From: Daphnia pulex
Taxonomy: Eukaryota; Arthropoda; Branchiopoda; Diplostraca; Daphniidae
Length of the DNA: 64,000 nucleotides
Direction: 5' to 3'
NCBI RefSeq assembly: GCF_021134715.1
Contig: NC_060018.1
Location: forward strand, 8,883,501 to 8,947,500
Shown here: one piece after another, positions 13,136-24,627 of the stretch
How the letters are laid out: each line of letters begins with the position of its first letter
Position numbering within the stretch: the first letter of the stretch is position 1
The notes under the pieces: generated by a model
The model's database searches: none
The model's input: only the letters and a program-made list of their open reading frames with translations
What the model was told of the DNA's origin: nothing
Made by a program: the position numbers and the translations under genes

Positions 13136-13394
13136 TGTTTAGTTTCTGCGACATCTAACGTCACACAAACCAATCTCCTATTCCACCTCTTCATGAAGTA
13201 ATCTAGATCGTCGTTGCGTCGTCTTACCTTCGCTGCATTCATAGCGTCCTTCACGACGTTTTCCTTCTTGTCTTTGGTCTTTTTCTGAAGTCTTTTCTGT
13301 ATTATCAATGTGCCCTCCTCTCATCTCATCTTGAATACATCTCAGGTACTAAATATTACTAAGTTTATTCCATTGTCGAGAAATAGAATTAACA
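13136..13394 (+). repeat. Copia 5' LTR
   Basis: It begins TGTTTAGTTTC and ends ATTAACA. It pairs with 17540-17809 and is about 11 bp shorter because of an indel near 13198. Confidence 0.93.
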
Positions 13395-13409
13395 GGTTAT
13401 GGACCCAGG
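13395..13409 (+). other. Primer-binding site, initiator-Met tRNA internal type
   Basis: GGTTATGGACCCAGG directly follows the left LTR. It closely resembles the Drosophila copia primer site, which pairs with an internal cleaved part of initiator-Met tRNA rather than its 3' CCA end. One base appears to differ from that site as I recall it. Confidence 0.78.
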
Positions 13410-13445
13410 TTGAACAAATTTCCGACCTGTCTGAGAAATCTAAGC

Positions 13446-14350
13446 TGAGCCATATCGAACAATTCAATGGCACGAATTTTCAATTGTGGAAATACAATTG
13501 CTGGCTAATCCTTGAACAACATGAGTTACTCGAAATCGTAGAGGTAACTTACACTGAAAATGAATCATATTTTATCATTTTCAGATCGTACTAAACGTAA
13601 CCTTTTTCCTAACAGGGAAGATCTAAGGAACCAGAACCTCACATGGTTTCCGGAAGCATCTCAAACTTAAAAGAGATCAAGAAATGGAAGAAACAAGACA
13701 CTGACGCTAGAATGATCCTTATGTCTACCATCACTCCCAAAGAAAAACAAGCATTCGTCAACTGCAAAACTGCATTTGCCATTTGGACAAAACTCGCAGC
13801 CCAGTATCTACAAAATGCCTCAGCAAACACTCATGTGTTGCAGGCCCGTTTCTTTCACTACCAATATGTCAAAGGAAACAATATGATGTCTCACATCACA
13901 GCCATTGAAGGTATTGCCCAACAACTCGAAGATCTTGGAAGTTCAATGTCACAATCCCAGATCATGACTAAAATCGTGTCAACACTTCAAGTCACAAGAC
14001 ACTTCACAACAGTATGGGATAATCTCCCTGAAACTGAAAAAACAATTCCGTAGCTCATCACAAAACTGATGAACGAAGAACACAGGAACAGCAGCTCCAC
14101 TCCACCATCAAATCCAGTCGTACAACCAGCACAAGCTTTTAAAGCTAGGTCAGGAAGACCTGATTACAAACCGTATAGACCATCAGAAAATGCAGACAGA
14201 AAACGAAAGCGAGAAGAGTGTGAATATTGCGGAAAATGCAACCACTCAGAATCAACTTGCACCAGACGCATTAATGCAGAAGCCGATCATCCAGACATTC
14301 AATGCGAATACTGCAGAAATTATAATCACTCTGCAATCGACTGCAACTAA
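13446..14350 (+). pseudogene. Copia gag remnant with candidate intron
   Basis: The first block (to 13543) has the Copia gag N-terminal motif HIEQFNGTNFQLWKY. The second block resumes at 13616 in the same frame and continues through the UBN2-type gag core. A premature TAG near 14052 is followed by two CCHC zinc knuckles at about 14218-14345 (CEYCGKCNHSESTC and CEYCRNYNHSAIDC). No good ATG lies between the primer site and the first motif; the only in-frame ATG upstream is in the LTR. Confidence 0.85.
13544..13615 (+). other. Candidate 72-bp spliceosomal intron inside Copia gag
   Basis: The segment starts GAG/GTAACT and ends TTTTTCCTAACAG/G, both good splice signals. It contains an in-frame stop. 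The gag frame is identical on both sides, with phase 0 at the junction. The length equals that of typical introns in the host genes of this window. A second possible acceptor (TCATTTTCAG) ends at 13584. This is inferred from sequence only. Confidence 0.6.
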
Positions 14351-14416
14351 CACAAACGTGACGAAAGGAACAAATCTAAGATATCGTCTAGAGTTAAGTT
14401 TGCTAAATCAGCGACC

Positions 14417-17400
14417 TTGGACAAGTCAAATGAAGACGACGAAGATCAAAATGGTGTGGCATTTGGCGCCAGCTCAGTCTCTATGGAAAAAGAAACCTGG
14501 TATGCAGATTCTGGAGCAAGTCACCACATGTGTGACGACCATACCTGTATGAGCAACTACTCCACGATCTTATCACACCGGACTGTTAAAGGAATCCGTG
14601 GAGTCAAACTAACTGTACGAGGAAAAGGAGATGTTCGTGTAGTTATGGAAATCAACGGTATTCAGCAAAATGCTACACTTCTCGACGTTTTTCACGTCCC
14701 AGGCCTTGGTACGAATTTATTATCCATAGCATCAACCACCGACCGTGGAATAGACGTTAATTTCACGAAGCAGATGGTGTCATTTACGAAAAACGGATTT
14801 TTTGTAATGACAGGAAATCGCAGTGGGAAGGACCTATATCGTCTCAACATGAAAACAGTTCCCGTCATCAGAAACGAGACCATCACATGCACCGCCAGAG
14901 TACAAGTTACCCCTCTCGGTGTGGCACAAATGTTTATCACACACCAACTACAAGACTATTGTCAAGATGGTATCCGGCGACATGGTGCACGGCATAAGAC
15001 TGAATGATTACTCAATCCCAACCGAAGTGTGCTCGGGGTGCGCCCTGGGAAAGATGCACCTGCTACCATTCAAGAAAGGTCACGAACGAGCCAAGCAGAT
15101 CGGCGACTTGTGCATACTAATGTCTGTGGACCTATGCAACAACCTTCACCAAACGGATCCAGATATTATGTTACATTCAAAGACGATTTTTCAGGATATC
15201 GCGCAATCTACTTTCTGAAGTTGAAATCAGATGTCTTCGACCATTTCAAGCTATTTGTTTGCAAAATGAAAAGCGAGGCGGATCACAACATTCATACAAT
15301 CCGATCAGATGGGGGCGGCGAATTCATCAGCACAGAGTTTGTCAATTGGCTCACCGAAAAATGCATTCGTCACGAAACAACCGTAGCTCACACCCCGCAA
15401 CAAAACGGCGTAAAAGAGCGTGATCACCGCACAATAGGCGAAGCAGAAAGGAGTGCAATGCTACACATGAAGAATATTCTCCAGGAGCTGTGGGTGGAAT
15501 CTTATAATTGTGCAGTCTACACTCTCAACCGGACTTTATCCAGCAGTATTTCGGCCACTCACTACGAATTATGGTTCGGACGTAAACCTAAACTTGATCA
15601 TTTACGAATCTTTGGATGTGAAGCTTATATGCACATTCCAGACTGCAATCGGAGCAAACTAGACCCAAAGAGTATCAAGTGTACATTCGTTGGATATTGC
15701 GACACCACGAAAGCGTACCGGCTATGGGACGCAACGAACCGCAGAATCAAAATTAGTCGCGATGTTCTGTTCAACGAAACTATCCAGCCGACTCATCCAG
15801 ACTCCTTTGATTCACAAGAACTCGACAAAAACTCTTTTGTGGTCCCTCCTATCGCAGTCCCACCACGTCATTCCAGCAGAAAACCACAACCTAAACGACT
15901 ATGGGCCAAGTTGGCGACCGAAGAAGAGATAAAAGAACCAATCAATTTTCAGTCAGCCATCTCCGGTCCCGACTCAGTGAAATGGAAAGCTGCCATGGAC
16001 AAAGAATATCAATCCCTTATGGTTAACAAAACGTGGTTTTCTAGTTTCCCTTCCAACCGGCCGGTCAGCAATTGGGTGTCGATGGACATACACACTTAAA
16101 CGAGGACCAGATGGATAAATCAAACGTCACAAGGCTTGTTTCGTGGCCAAAGGCTATAGCCAACGACCAGGTGTCGACTACTTGGAGACGTACTCGCCAG
16201 TGGTTAAACTCGATTCTCTCCGCTGTATACTCTCCATTGCTTCACATCGTGATCTTGACATGATGAAACTAGATGTGCAGACGGCATTCCTACATGGCGA
16301 AGTAACGGAAGAGCTCTATGTCAGTCAACCTGAAGGTTTCATCGCTGGTGGAAACGAATCTCTAGTTTGTCGCCTACACAAAGGACTCTATGGTTTTAAG
16401 ATACCCATTGTGGAACATCACATTTGATTCGTTTATTACTAAATTTGGATTCATAAGCAGCTCAGCAGCCCTTGCGTCTATTATCATGAAACGGCCTCAG
16501 AATTTACTATCGTTGCCGTCTGGGCAGACGACGGTCTCATGTGTAGCACGAAGTCCTCAACAAACGACGAGATATTGTCATACCTAGAATCTCACTTCTC
16601 TATGACTTCAGGTCCAGCTCATTTCTTCATTGGACTTCAAAAATCCCGTGACCGACCTAAGAAAAAGCTGCTGTTATCTCAACCGCAATACATCCTTCGA
16701 GTACTAAAGCGCTTCCATATGGAAAAGTGTCATGCCATCACCGTTCCGGCGGATCCAAACGCAAGGCTTGATTCCTCCAAGTCTCCCTCTACTCCTGAAG
16801 ACATCCAGATGATGTCCAGCACACCATATGACGAAGCGATTGGATTCCTCACTTACGCTTCTGTCTGCACTCGCCCCGATATTTCTTTCGCAGTAGGCCA
16901 GGCCGACCGTTTCTGCAAGAATCCTGGCAAGGCTAATTGGGCCACCGTCAAGCGAATTCTGTCATATCTAGCAGTGACTACAACACACGGAATTATTTTC
17001 TCAGGAGAAGGACGCACCAATCTGGTCGGATACACTGATTTCGATTACGCCGGTGACATGGACACCCGTCGATCCACATCCTGGTACATTTTTCTACTCC
17101 TCAGTGGCGCCATATCCTGGGGAAGTAAAAGACAATCCTGTACCGCAATCTCCACAACAGAGGCTGAATACGTGGCAGCCAGCAACGCCACCCAGGAAGA
17201 CATTTGGATTCAACGCCTTCTTAGTCAGATCGGACAACTACCACCTGGCCCTATAGGTATTTTATGCGATAATCAGAGCGCCATAAGTCTAGTCCATAAT
17301 CCGGGTCATCATCAGCGAACGAAGCACATCGATGTCAAGTTTCATTTTATCAGAGAGAAGCAGGCTTCCCATTTCATTGAAATAATGTATATCGACACTC

Positions 17401-17492
17401 AACATCAACTTGCCGATATTTTCACGAAGCCCCTGCCGACTCCCCAATTTAACTTCATCAGGGCTCGAATCGGCGTTGTTCCCTTTCTCTAA
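14417..17492 (+). pseudogene. Copia pol remnant (protease, integrase, RT, RNase H)
   Basis: The protease has the ADSGASHH active-site motif near 14505. Gag-pre-integrase follows to about 15080. The integrase core shows FKDDFSGY, RSDGGGEF and HTPQQNGVKER. RT shows KLDVQTAFLHGE and a WADDG box near 16530. The RNase H-like region ends with TTEAEYVAAS, CDNQSAI, TKHIDVKFH and LADIFTKPLP just before the polypurine tract. At least three frame changes interrupt it. Confidence 0.9.
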
Positions 17493-17539
17493 ATCTTTTT
17501 TGTTATTCTTATTTACCTATCGCTTGGTTTGAGGAGGTG

Positions 17540-17809
17540 TGTTGAGTTTCTGCGACATCTAGCGTCACACAAACCAATCTCCTATTCCACCTCTTCATGA
17601 AGTGGTGATGTGTGATGAGTGATCGTCGTTGCGTCGTCTTACCGTCGTTGCATTCATAGCGTCCTTCATGACGTTTTCCTTCTTGTTTTTGGTCTCTGTC
17701 GGAAGTATTTTCTGTATTATTAATGTGTCCTACTCTAATCTCATCTTGAATACATCTCAGGTACTAAATATTACTAAGTTTAATCCATTGTCGAGAAATA
17801 GAATTAACA
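17540..17809 (+). repeat. Copia 3' LTR
   Basis: It begins TGTTGAGTTTC directly after a purine-rich tract and ends ATTAACA, followed by the GAATG target duplication. Confidence 0.93.
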
Positions 17810-17814
17810 GAATG

Positions 17815-20800
17815 TGGCATAAGAAAAAGCGGCAGCCCTAAAAAGAAATTCATCCATCCATGGATTCGTGAAAATTCGTTGAAAGAGCGACCCAGTTATA
17901 CACTGTTATGACTGTTTTGGTCCGATAGAGACTTCAACTTAAAAATAGAGAATTACAAAGTGGTAATAAGACTTACCATTTGTTTGCTGTGTCACGGCAA
18001 AATAGATCTATTTAGATCTATCCCTGTCTCAGGTGACCTCTGATCTCCTTAACTGTTTCCACCGTTCGTGGGAGAGAGGTGCTGATTCGATATTTGTTCG
18101 GTGCAAAAGGAAAAGAGGTCAACAACAAGAATTTGATAGTTCGCAGTCTTCAGAGGGATAAGAAATTTCGAGAATTTTTCAACCAAATTCCAAGCTCCGA
18201 GTGCGCCGTATTTGTTTGGATACCATGAGTAATTGGTAAAATCAGCAAACGGAAGCTTTATCAACCTTAAGATACCGAAAATGCCGGCTTGAGATTTCCG
18301 AAGGATGCTGAGGACGCTGTTAAAAGAAGTTTCTGGTCAATTTGATAGTCGCCCCTTGACGCTTTCCAGCTAAAATTCCGAAGATTTCCGACTAATTACT
18401 TGGAGAGATTTTCTGAATCTTGCACCAAACTCGGATCTTCCAGCCGTCTGTCGTCGGTGGAACGCCTCCTAGAGATCATAAGTGCTACGTAAAAAAGATG
18501 GCAAATTTTTTCTGGGACGCGTGAACTAAGTTTTAACTCCCACTCACTTATTCCTGGGAGAAAACGTTCTGCTAAAAAACAAAATTTCGTCATCGGAGGA
18601 AAACAGGAAGAGTGAGCAAGGAAGTTCGAGTGGTCAAAGGGAAAACCGAATAATGGCGATTATCTCCAAGCAATTCATCGGTTGATGATACTGGAACCAA
18701 GCTTTAGTCAGCGTTCCCATTCTTGGAAACAATATTGGAAGGAAAACGCAATAACAATTGTGTTGTCTCAATAACAGGCAAAAATCATCAAGTAATATTG
18801 ACCGCAGACGAAATACTTACCCGTCGAGTTTGGTCGAGGTACCGTTCGACAACTAAACCCTTAAAAACAAATTTTTTTGTAATGTAGGGCACGTATTGAG
18901 TGACAATTCATACACCAAATCAATCTCTTTTTAATTTTTAATCAGTTTTCGTACTTTTTCCATAGTATTCGCTTCGCCGTGATTAATAGTAAATCTCTCT
19001 GAAATACGTGGAGAGAATGGAAAACTCTTTTATACGGCTAGGCGGAAACACGGCCCGAAACAAACACCACACCAGTATATCATGGTAAAAAAACAAAATC
19101 AGCTGTACAAAAAAACAAACAATTTGGAAATGAAAGAAAAAGGGAGTTAAAAAACGTGTTTCCCTGTGTTCTCAGGGGAAGGAGAAAGATATCAACGACA
19201 AAATTTTTATAATTTGGGACGAAAAAACGAAGTGCTCTGTTACTAATGTTGTACAAAGTATCCACAAATGGTATTTTAGAAAAAGACAAAGGGCATTTAA
19301 AAGTTTTGCTGACAAAAAAGAATCACCTTGTCTAGAGTCTATGATGGATATTTACAAGTGTGTAAATGACGAGCTACACGACGACAGTTATATGTCGAAG
19401 GGTGTTGAAAACGATCCACTTGCTACATACCAGAAGGGTTAACGCAAGTCGTTAATCTTGTGGTGCAACAGTTGGAAAACAATTTAAAAGTCCAACATTC
19501 GTCGTTGATTAACGTTCATGCTGATGATGGGTAAGAAACTAAAGTTTACTGCTACATTGCCCTGAAAATTTAAAAAATTTTATGTTTTCGATGTTGTAGA
19601 ATCTGTTTGCTCCATAAAATGTTTGCATCATTGAGGATCACCTTTCCGTTAGAAGACTTGTTACTGATGACATTGAAAATAACTAGGAATTTATTGTTAG
19701 TGAATTTAACGAGACTGAGGAAATATTTAGTCAGCATGCTAATTGAAATTTTAAAATTTCCTGTCTTATTACCGTAGCATCAAAGGAATTTTTTTCCCTT
19801 GAAAAAGTGAGGATGTGATGCAGGAAACGACGCGATAGACTATACAACTATACCGTGATCAAGAACCGCAAAAATACAACCAAATCTGTCTTGTACGTGG
19901 CCTAAAATGGATGGAATCACTACTATTAGTGTCCACGTCGGGACTGAACGTTTCGGGGTTTTTAGCAACTCATAAGACGCTACCAATGACATTGACGTAG
20001 TAGCAGCTAGTGCAGAATATTACTACCAGTCTACTCCCAGACACTCAAATGAATTCCGCGCTTCTCAAATTAGGTCAACACACAAACAGGAAACAAGAAA
20101 ACGTTATGGTAGGGTAGTAGTAGTAGTAGTAGTAGTAGTAGGATCAGCTCATTTTTTCTAGAGGGTGGCGGGTAGCATTCCCTCTAGGTCAAGACCAGAT
20201 TTCAGAAAAAAATGCATTGACCTTTTTCTGTTGCTACCCCCGCCTCCCTAAGAGAAACGTTCAACTCTTAAGTAAGTTTTTATAATTTTTTTTATTTAAT
20301 ACGTTTTTACAATTTTGTTGTTCTTACATTTTAGATCAATCGTCCCTACACACTCAGACGAAGAACATATTTTTTACACACACATTTGTTTAAAGCTATG
20401 CCATCAAATTGTTTTTTGGCGCCTCGTTAGTGAAGGGTAATAGTTAAAATCCTTTCATTTGAAAATGTTTCGGTGTCTGATCGATTTCTAAAAAACTGTG
20501 TATGTGGAAATTTCTCTCTTCTCTTTACGTAAAATGACAGTAGAACTAAACTGCCTCCGCCGGTGACTCTGAAGGTGACCAATGTGATCCTGTCGAAGGA
20601 AGCTCATGGTCGTGTCGTTGGACGTGATGAGTTTTGCCAGCGAATTTGTCACGAGGAATGTTTTACTCTGGTGGTTGGAGAAGACGTATCTTTGAAAAAT
20701 AGAAACAGAACACGGATTAGATTGGATATCTCTGATGGCGAAGTTTAAGATAATATAATTGATTGAATCTTGTGCCCCCCTTATTGCTGCTCAATAGAAG

Positions 20801-20880
20801 TCACACTTGCTGTGAGATGTTGGTTTGCATTTGCTTTTGAAATAACATTGAAAGCGTGAAAGAGAAAAAATGACGCGATC
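17815..20880. other. Gene-free, decayed intergenic DNA
   Basis: I see no convincing coding exon here on either strand. Open frames are short and interrupted. Some stretches, such as 18390-18660 and 19180-19440, have longer peptide-like frames that may be worn transposon pieces but match nothing I can name. A (TAG)9 microsatellite lies at 20115-20141. An imperfect inverted repeat (GAGGGTGGCGGGTAGCA and GCTACCCCCGCCTCCCT) spans about 20160-20250. Confidence 0.6.
20115..20141. repeat. (TAG)9 microsatellite
   Basis: Nine uninterrupted TAG units. Confidence 0.95.
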
Positions 20881-21058
20881 ATCCCGGTTTCAGGGTAAAC
20901 GTATCCCCGATTTTCAAACATTTTAGGGCGGGGCCTGTCAGAATTGTTAAGTGGAAACTGGAAACAGAGCCATCTAGGCTCTCAAAAGTAGCTGACACAC
21001 TCACTAGAGCGCTCATTCCAGTTTCCAAATCGGACTACGTTTACCCTGAAACCGGGAT
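20881..21058. mobile_element. MITE-like element with terminal inverted repeats of about 32 bp
   Basis: The left end ATCCCGGTTTCAGGGTAAAC and the right end, read on the minus strand, match with only a small difference beyond base 22. The 178-bp interior has no coding capacity. The size and long perfect ends fit a non-autonomous DNA transposon. A clear target duplication is not visible. Confidence 0.72.
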
Positions 21059-21363
21059 AGGGAAGCCAACACAGCCGTGAACCGACCAGGCATCTATAGC
21101 TCTGGCATGGGTATCTGCTTGCAAACTTACAAGAGCTTATGATGTTTGTTTTCTAGATGGCACCATTGTTTCCATTAATTCCAAAAATATATTTAAATAT
21201 CTCTAATTAAATAAATTTTAGCTATAGGAACATTAGTTAATTTAATACTTATTTTTTAATTCGTATTCCGATTCTCCTGGAAACAAGATTACATAGCCGA
21301 CATAGGGAATACCGAAGAATCTCGTCCTCAATTAGAGTAGTCCTGACTCCTGATCCGTGAAAT

Positions 21364-22198
21364 CTATTGTCATGCCGGTCCGACAGGGCAATAGCCATAG
21401 AGAGCTATTACCCTGTCAGTGCTAAAACCCCCATCTAGCGACGGCTATTGGTAGTCTTTCTGAATCAAGAACAACTTTAATGGTAAAACTTTTAGATTTT
21501 GGTTTAAATCAGATGCATAGGGTAAAATTACAAACCAATTTTATGACAAAAGCTTTTATTTACGAAAAACACATGTCATGACATGATGTCAGCTACCTGC
21601 GTTATTAACAAGGTATCCGAAGGGATGTTTTTTTCATAATAAACAATCAAATAGCATATGAGAAAGATGAACTATCAAAGTAAAAAAAATGGTAGCGTTT
21701 CTGAATCCATATGAATACAATGTAGAATTAACGACTGGTGGTAGGGCAGTTTTACTTTTTGTGTTTACAACATTAGTAGAAGTTAGCTACTGTAGCAAAG
21801 TTTTATTGAATTTTCAACATAGCTTCAGTGAATTTATTTTATGAAGAAGTGAATTTATGTTCTCGAAATGCCTATTTGAATTTTTATTTCCCTTCGCAGT
21901 TCCCACTGCTTTGCAAAACTGCCCTACCACCGCACAGCGCCGCCAAGCGGTTTAGTTCCAGCCAGGCTTCAGCATGATATCAGATTTTGGTCTGTTAGCC
22001 TATTCCGTTGTTTCTCCTGTCATTCTTCTTCATGCCGATACAATCAATTTAAGAAGGTGCAATAGACCTTGACTAAAGTAAAAATGTACATACACAAAGC
22101 AAAATGCAATAGTCGTCGCTAGATGGGGTTATTAACACTGACAGGGCAATAGCCCTCGCCTCTATGGCTATTGTCCTGTCGGACCGGCATGGCAATAG
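21364..22198. mobile_element. MITE-like element with terminal inverted repeats of about 85 bp
   Basis: The left end (CTATTGTCATGCCGGTCC...) and the right end are inverted copies over roughly 85 bp, including the internal motif CATCTAGCGACG. Each end can also fold on itself, because CCGACAGGGCAATAGC and the inverted GCTATTACCCTGTCAG lie close together. There is no coding capacity in about 835 bp. A second inverted-repeat element is nested at 21737-21931. Confidence 0.75.
21737..21931. mobile_element. Nested short MITE-like element
   Basis: GGTGGTAGGGCAGTTTT at the left end is matched by AAAACTGCCCTACCACC at the right end, spanning 195 AT-rich bases. It lies wholly inside the larger inverted-repeat element and appears to be a younger insertion. 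Confidence 0.68.
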
Positions 22199-22317
22199 GT
22201 CCGACCCTCCTGATCAAAAGATGCAGACGAATTTTTCGGTGTTCATGTTGTCGTTTTCAGTGTTTGTCTGTCAATTAGTTGTCAAAAAGGGCGGTGTTCA
22301 TTTCGCATACTGTTAAA

Positions 22318-23281
22318 ATGGCAAACTTTGAAGTAATCACCCAGTCCACAGTCAATGTGGCAATTACAAGCAGTATCTCTAGTTTTGCTGTTGAGAAGAG
22401 ATATCCAAAAAATCTTACAATTGGAGAACTGAAAGTATATTCAGCATTCATTATATTGGAGCTTGGTAATGGTTTAATATTTATTTAAATTATTTTTCTT
22501 CTTATCACTTTTCTAGGGGAAATTGGAACTTGTCACTGGAGCTAATGCTGGCTCTATGATGTTAGAAGTCTATAACAAAGAAAAGGAGTTTGTTTGTGCA
22601 TTAACTAATGATAATTCTTTGCTTGGATCATTTCCCATAGATGATGGAATGAGAATTCATGTATAATTTTATTATCTTCATAATATAAAACCTTAAAATA
22701 ATTTGCATATGAAAATATCTAGGTGAATGACAGCCAACTTAAAAAAGGAGAATTTGAAGATGTTTCTAAAGTAGCAAAGTTTGAATTGAGTCAGGAAGAC
22801 TACTCCAAACGATCAGGTTGGTTATCAAAAGTTTTCTGTTGAATTTATTACACTTTACTTGAAACTTGAAATTCATCTGTTTCTTTTCCCTTTTTTAGAT
22901 TCAGTTAAGGCATTTCTTGAACGCAATCGGCTTGGAAAATACAATGAAGATGAGGTCAAAAAGAAGGCAGAAGAACAACAGACTAAGGAGGCTGAAGAGG
23001 AAAAAGTAGCAAAAGCTCTTAAAGTCGATGAAAGATGCGAAGTCACCGTGGCAGGGCAAGCACGTCGTCGCGGAGTGATCAAGTTTATTGGAAACACTAG
23101 TTTTAAGCCTGGATGGTGGATAGGTATTCATTATGATGAACCTGTTGGAAAAAATGATGGCAGTGTGGAAGGTACGCGTTACTTCACATGCCCAGCCAAG
23201 TACGGAGCGTTTGTTAAACCTGCTCATGTCTGTATGGGTGATTTTCCAGAGCTCTTTGACGAGGAAATGGATGAGATGTGA
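22318..23281 (+). CDS. Tbcb: Tubulin folding cofactor B (TBCB)
   Basis: Four exons: 22318-22434, 22517-22660, 22723-22816 and 22899-23281, encoding about 245 aa. TBCB works with cofactor E to handle alpha-tubulin released from the chaperonin CCT and in tubulin dimer turnover in the cytosol. The N-terminal ubiquitin-like domain (about residues 1-85) is followed by a charged helical linker. The C-terminal CAP-Gly domain carries the signature GKNDG and the family ending KYGAFVKP, and the protein ends in an acidic DEM tail like other TBCBs. All splice phases agree and match the family along the whole length. The start is the first ATG in the ubiquitin-like domain frame. A 5' intergenic gap of only about 120 bp separates the gene from the MITE at 21364-22198, so the promoter may lie in or against that element. 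Confidence 0.97.
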
Positions 23282-23406
23282 TGACAGTTTTAATACATAA
23301 TTTATTCCACCGTTTTTTTTTAGTTACAAATTTTACTTTGCTCTTAAATTTAAAGTATCCTCCCTTGGTTCAATGTGTGTAAGTAGTGTCTATCAATTTC
23401 ATTCTT

Positions 23407-24627
23407 TTAATCCAACCATTGATCATAATAGACGCAATTCTTCGGTTGAACCGCACCTACAGTACCGCACATCTTAATGACCTAATAAAATTGTTTGCTT
23501 AATAAAAGTGATGAGAACTAAACATAATAAGATTTTTTTTACTGGACAAACTCCGCAGGGGATTCGAACAATTCCAGCAGAGGACAGGAGCTTTTCAACA
23601 GTTCTGTACGTTTTGACTTGTCCATCGGACATCGTACACATTTCTATTTTACCGTCATAGATAAGCGTATCGAGAATCGTTTCGATATCTTCAACGGTTA
23701 AATTAAACTTGACAATTTTCATATCTGAAATAATTTGGCATATCTCTTTGGAAGAGAGAAACGAAGAGTTGCGCACTACAAAGGGTCCGTCCATCTGATT
23801 CGGAATCACAAATGTTCGTTAAAAGGATTCAACAATTTTTAGTCAGTTAAAAAAATGTACTTACAGATTTTTGTTTGGCTGCTTCAGATTTCTGTTGCAA
23901 TATCCTGTAGCACTGCTGATTGAGAATATCCACCAGCTCTGATTCAAATTCATTGTCTGAATACCATGAACCTCCTGTTACTGATCTGTCAGGTTGTAAG
24001 TTGAATAGCATGTAAACTTTTTTCTTTGCAGCCTAGAAAAAAACAGCAAAATTAAAAAAACTTGAAAAAAAAAAAAACTTCCTTTAACTTACTGAAACAG
24101 ATGAGACAGATTTGATTAATTTCTTCCCTTCAAGAGCTTTGAGTATCTTGTTGAGGGTTGTCTGATTCAAGCTAGACTTGGTGCGTATGTCTCTATTCCA
24201 AATTCCCTTGTTTCCTGCCTCTTCAATAATCCTCATAACAATTTTCTCCTCACTGTCAACTCCCTTTAGTTTACTAGCAGGTTGCTGTTTGAGGCACCAA
24301 AACAATTCCTTCGTTCCTGGTGCTTGAAACATATTCACTTTCTCCTAAATAGCAAAAAAACAAGGTTGGTTAATGGAAAATTGGTAGTTCCATTAAAACG
24401 TTTACCTGACTGAGCAGTCGATTTAGAGTATTAACTTTAATTATCTTGTCCACATTGGGCATGTCAGTCTCTAGGATTTTGTAATTAATTCCTTTTGGAA
24501 ATTCCCTTAAAAGTTCAAGCATTCGAGCTTCAATTTCGGCTTCGGTTTGTTCGTCATGTTTTGCAGATTGTCCCGGTCTTGGATCATCAACTTTCTCTTT
24601 CTTGATTACTACCGACGATGAGGCCAT
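23407..24627 (-). CDS. Polr3f: RNA polymerase III subunit RPC6 (POLR3F)
   Basis: Five exons read on the minus strand: 24627-24406, 24344-24093, 24032-23865, 23794-23543 and 23481-23407, giving about 322 aa; the human protein is 316 aa. RPC6 is the TFIIE-alpha-like winged-helix subunit of the Pol III initiation subcomplex (with RPC3 and RPC7) that helps open promoters in the nucleus. The winged-helix segments include the motifs GNKGIWNRDIR and LEGKKLIK. The central NLQPDRSVTGG and the VEDIETILDTLIYDGK segments are hallmarks. The C terminus has four cysteines (about 294, 297, 303, 314) in CX2CX5CX10C spacing, the iron-sulfur ligands of the family. The last exon is only 75 bp and is easy to miss: the 61-bp intron before it separates cysteines 2 and 3. 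Confidence 0.97.

Larger units (their letters stand above)
13136..17809 (+). mobile_element. Copia LTR retrotransposon, structurally complete, coding region broken
   Basis: The element is 4,674 bp long. It has LTRs at 13136-13394 and 17540-17809, a primer-binding site at 13395-13409, a purine-rich tract (GAGGAGGTG) just before the right LTR, and a perfect 5-bp flanking duplication. The coding order is gag, zinc knuckles, protease, integrase, RT, RNase H, which defines Copia. A stop near 14052 and frame breaks near 14350-14420, 15007, 16099 and 16427 disable the polyprotein. The LTRs remain very similar apart from an indel of about 11 bp and scattered changes, so insertion was not ancient. Confidence 0.95.

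Noticed and set aside
18049-19289. Short minus-strand frames resembling transposase pieces
   Set aside because: Interrupted and without any motif I can name; described only as decayed intergenic DNA.
20563-20748. 61-codon plus-strand frame with even composition
   Set aside because: No flanking splice signals or family resemblance; too short to call a gene.
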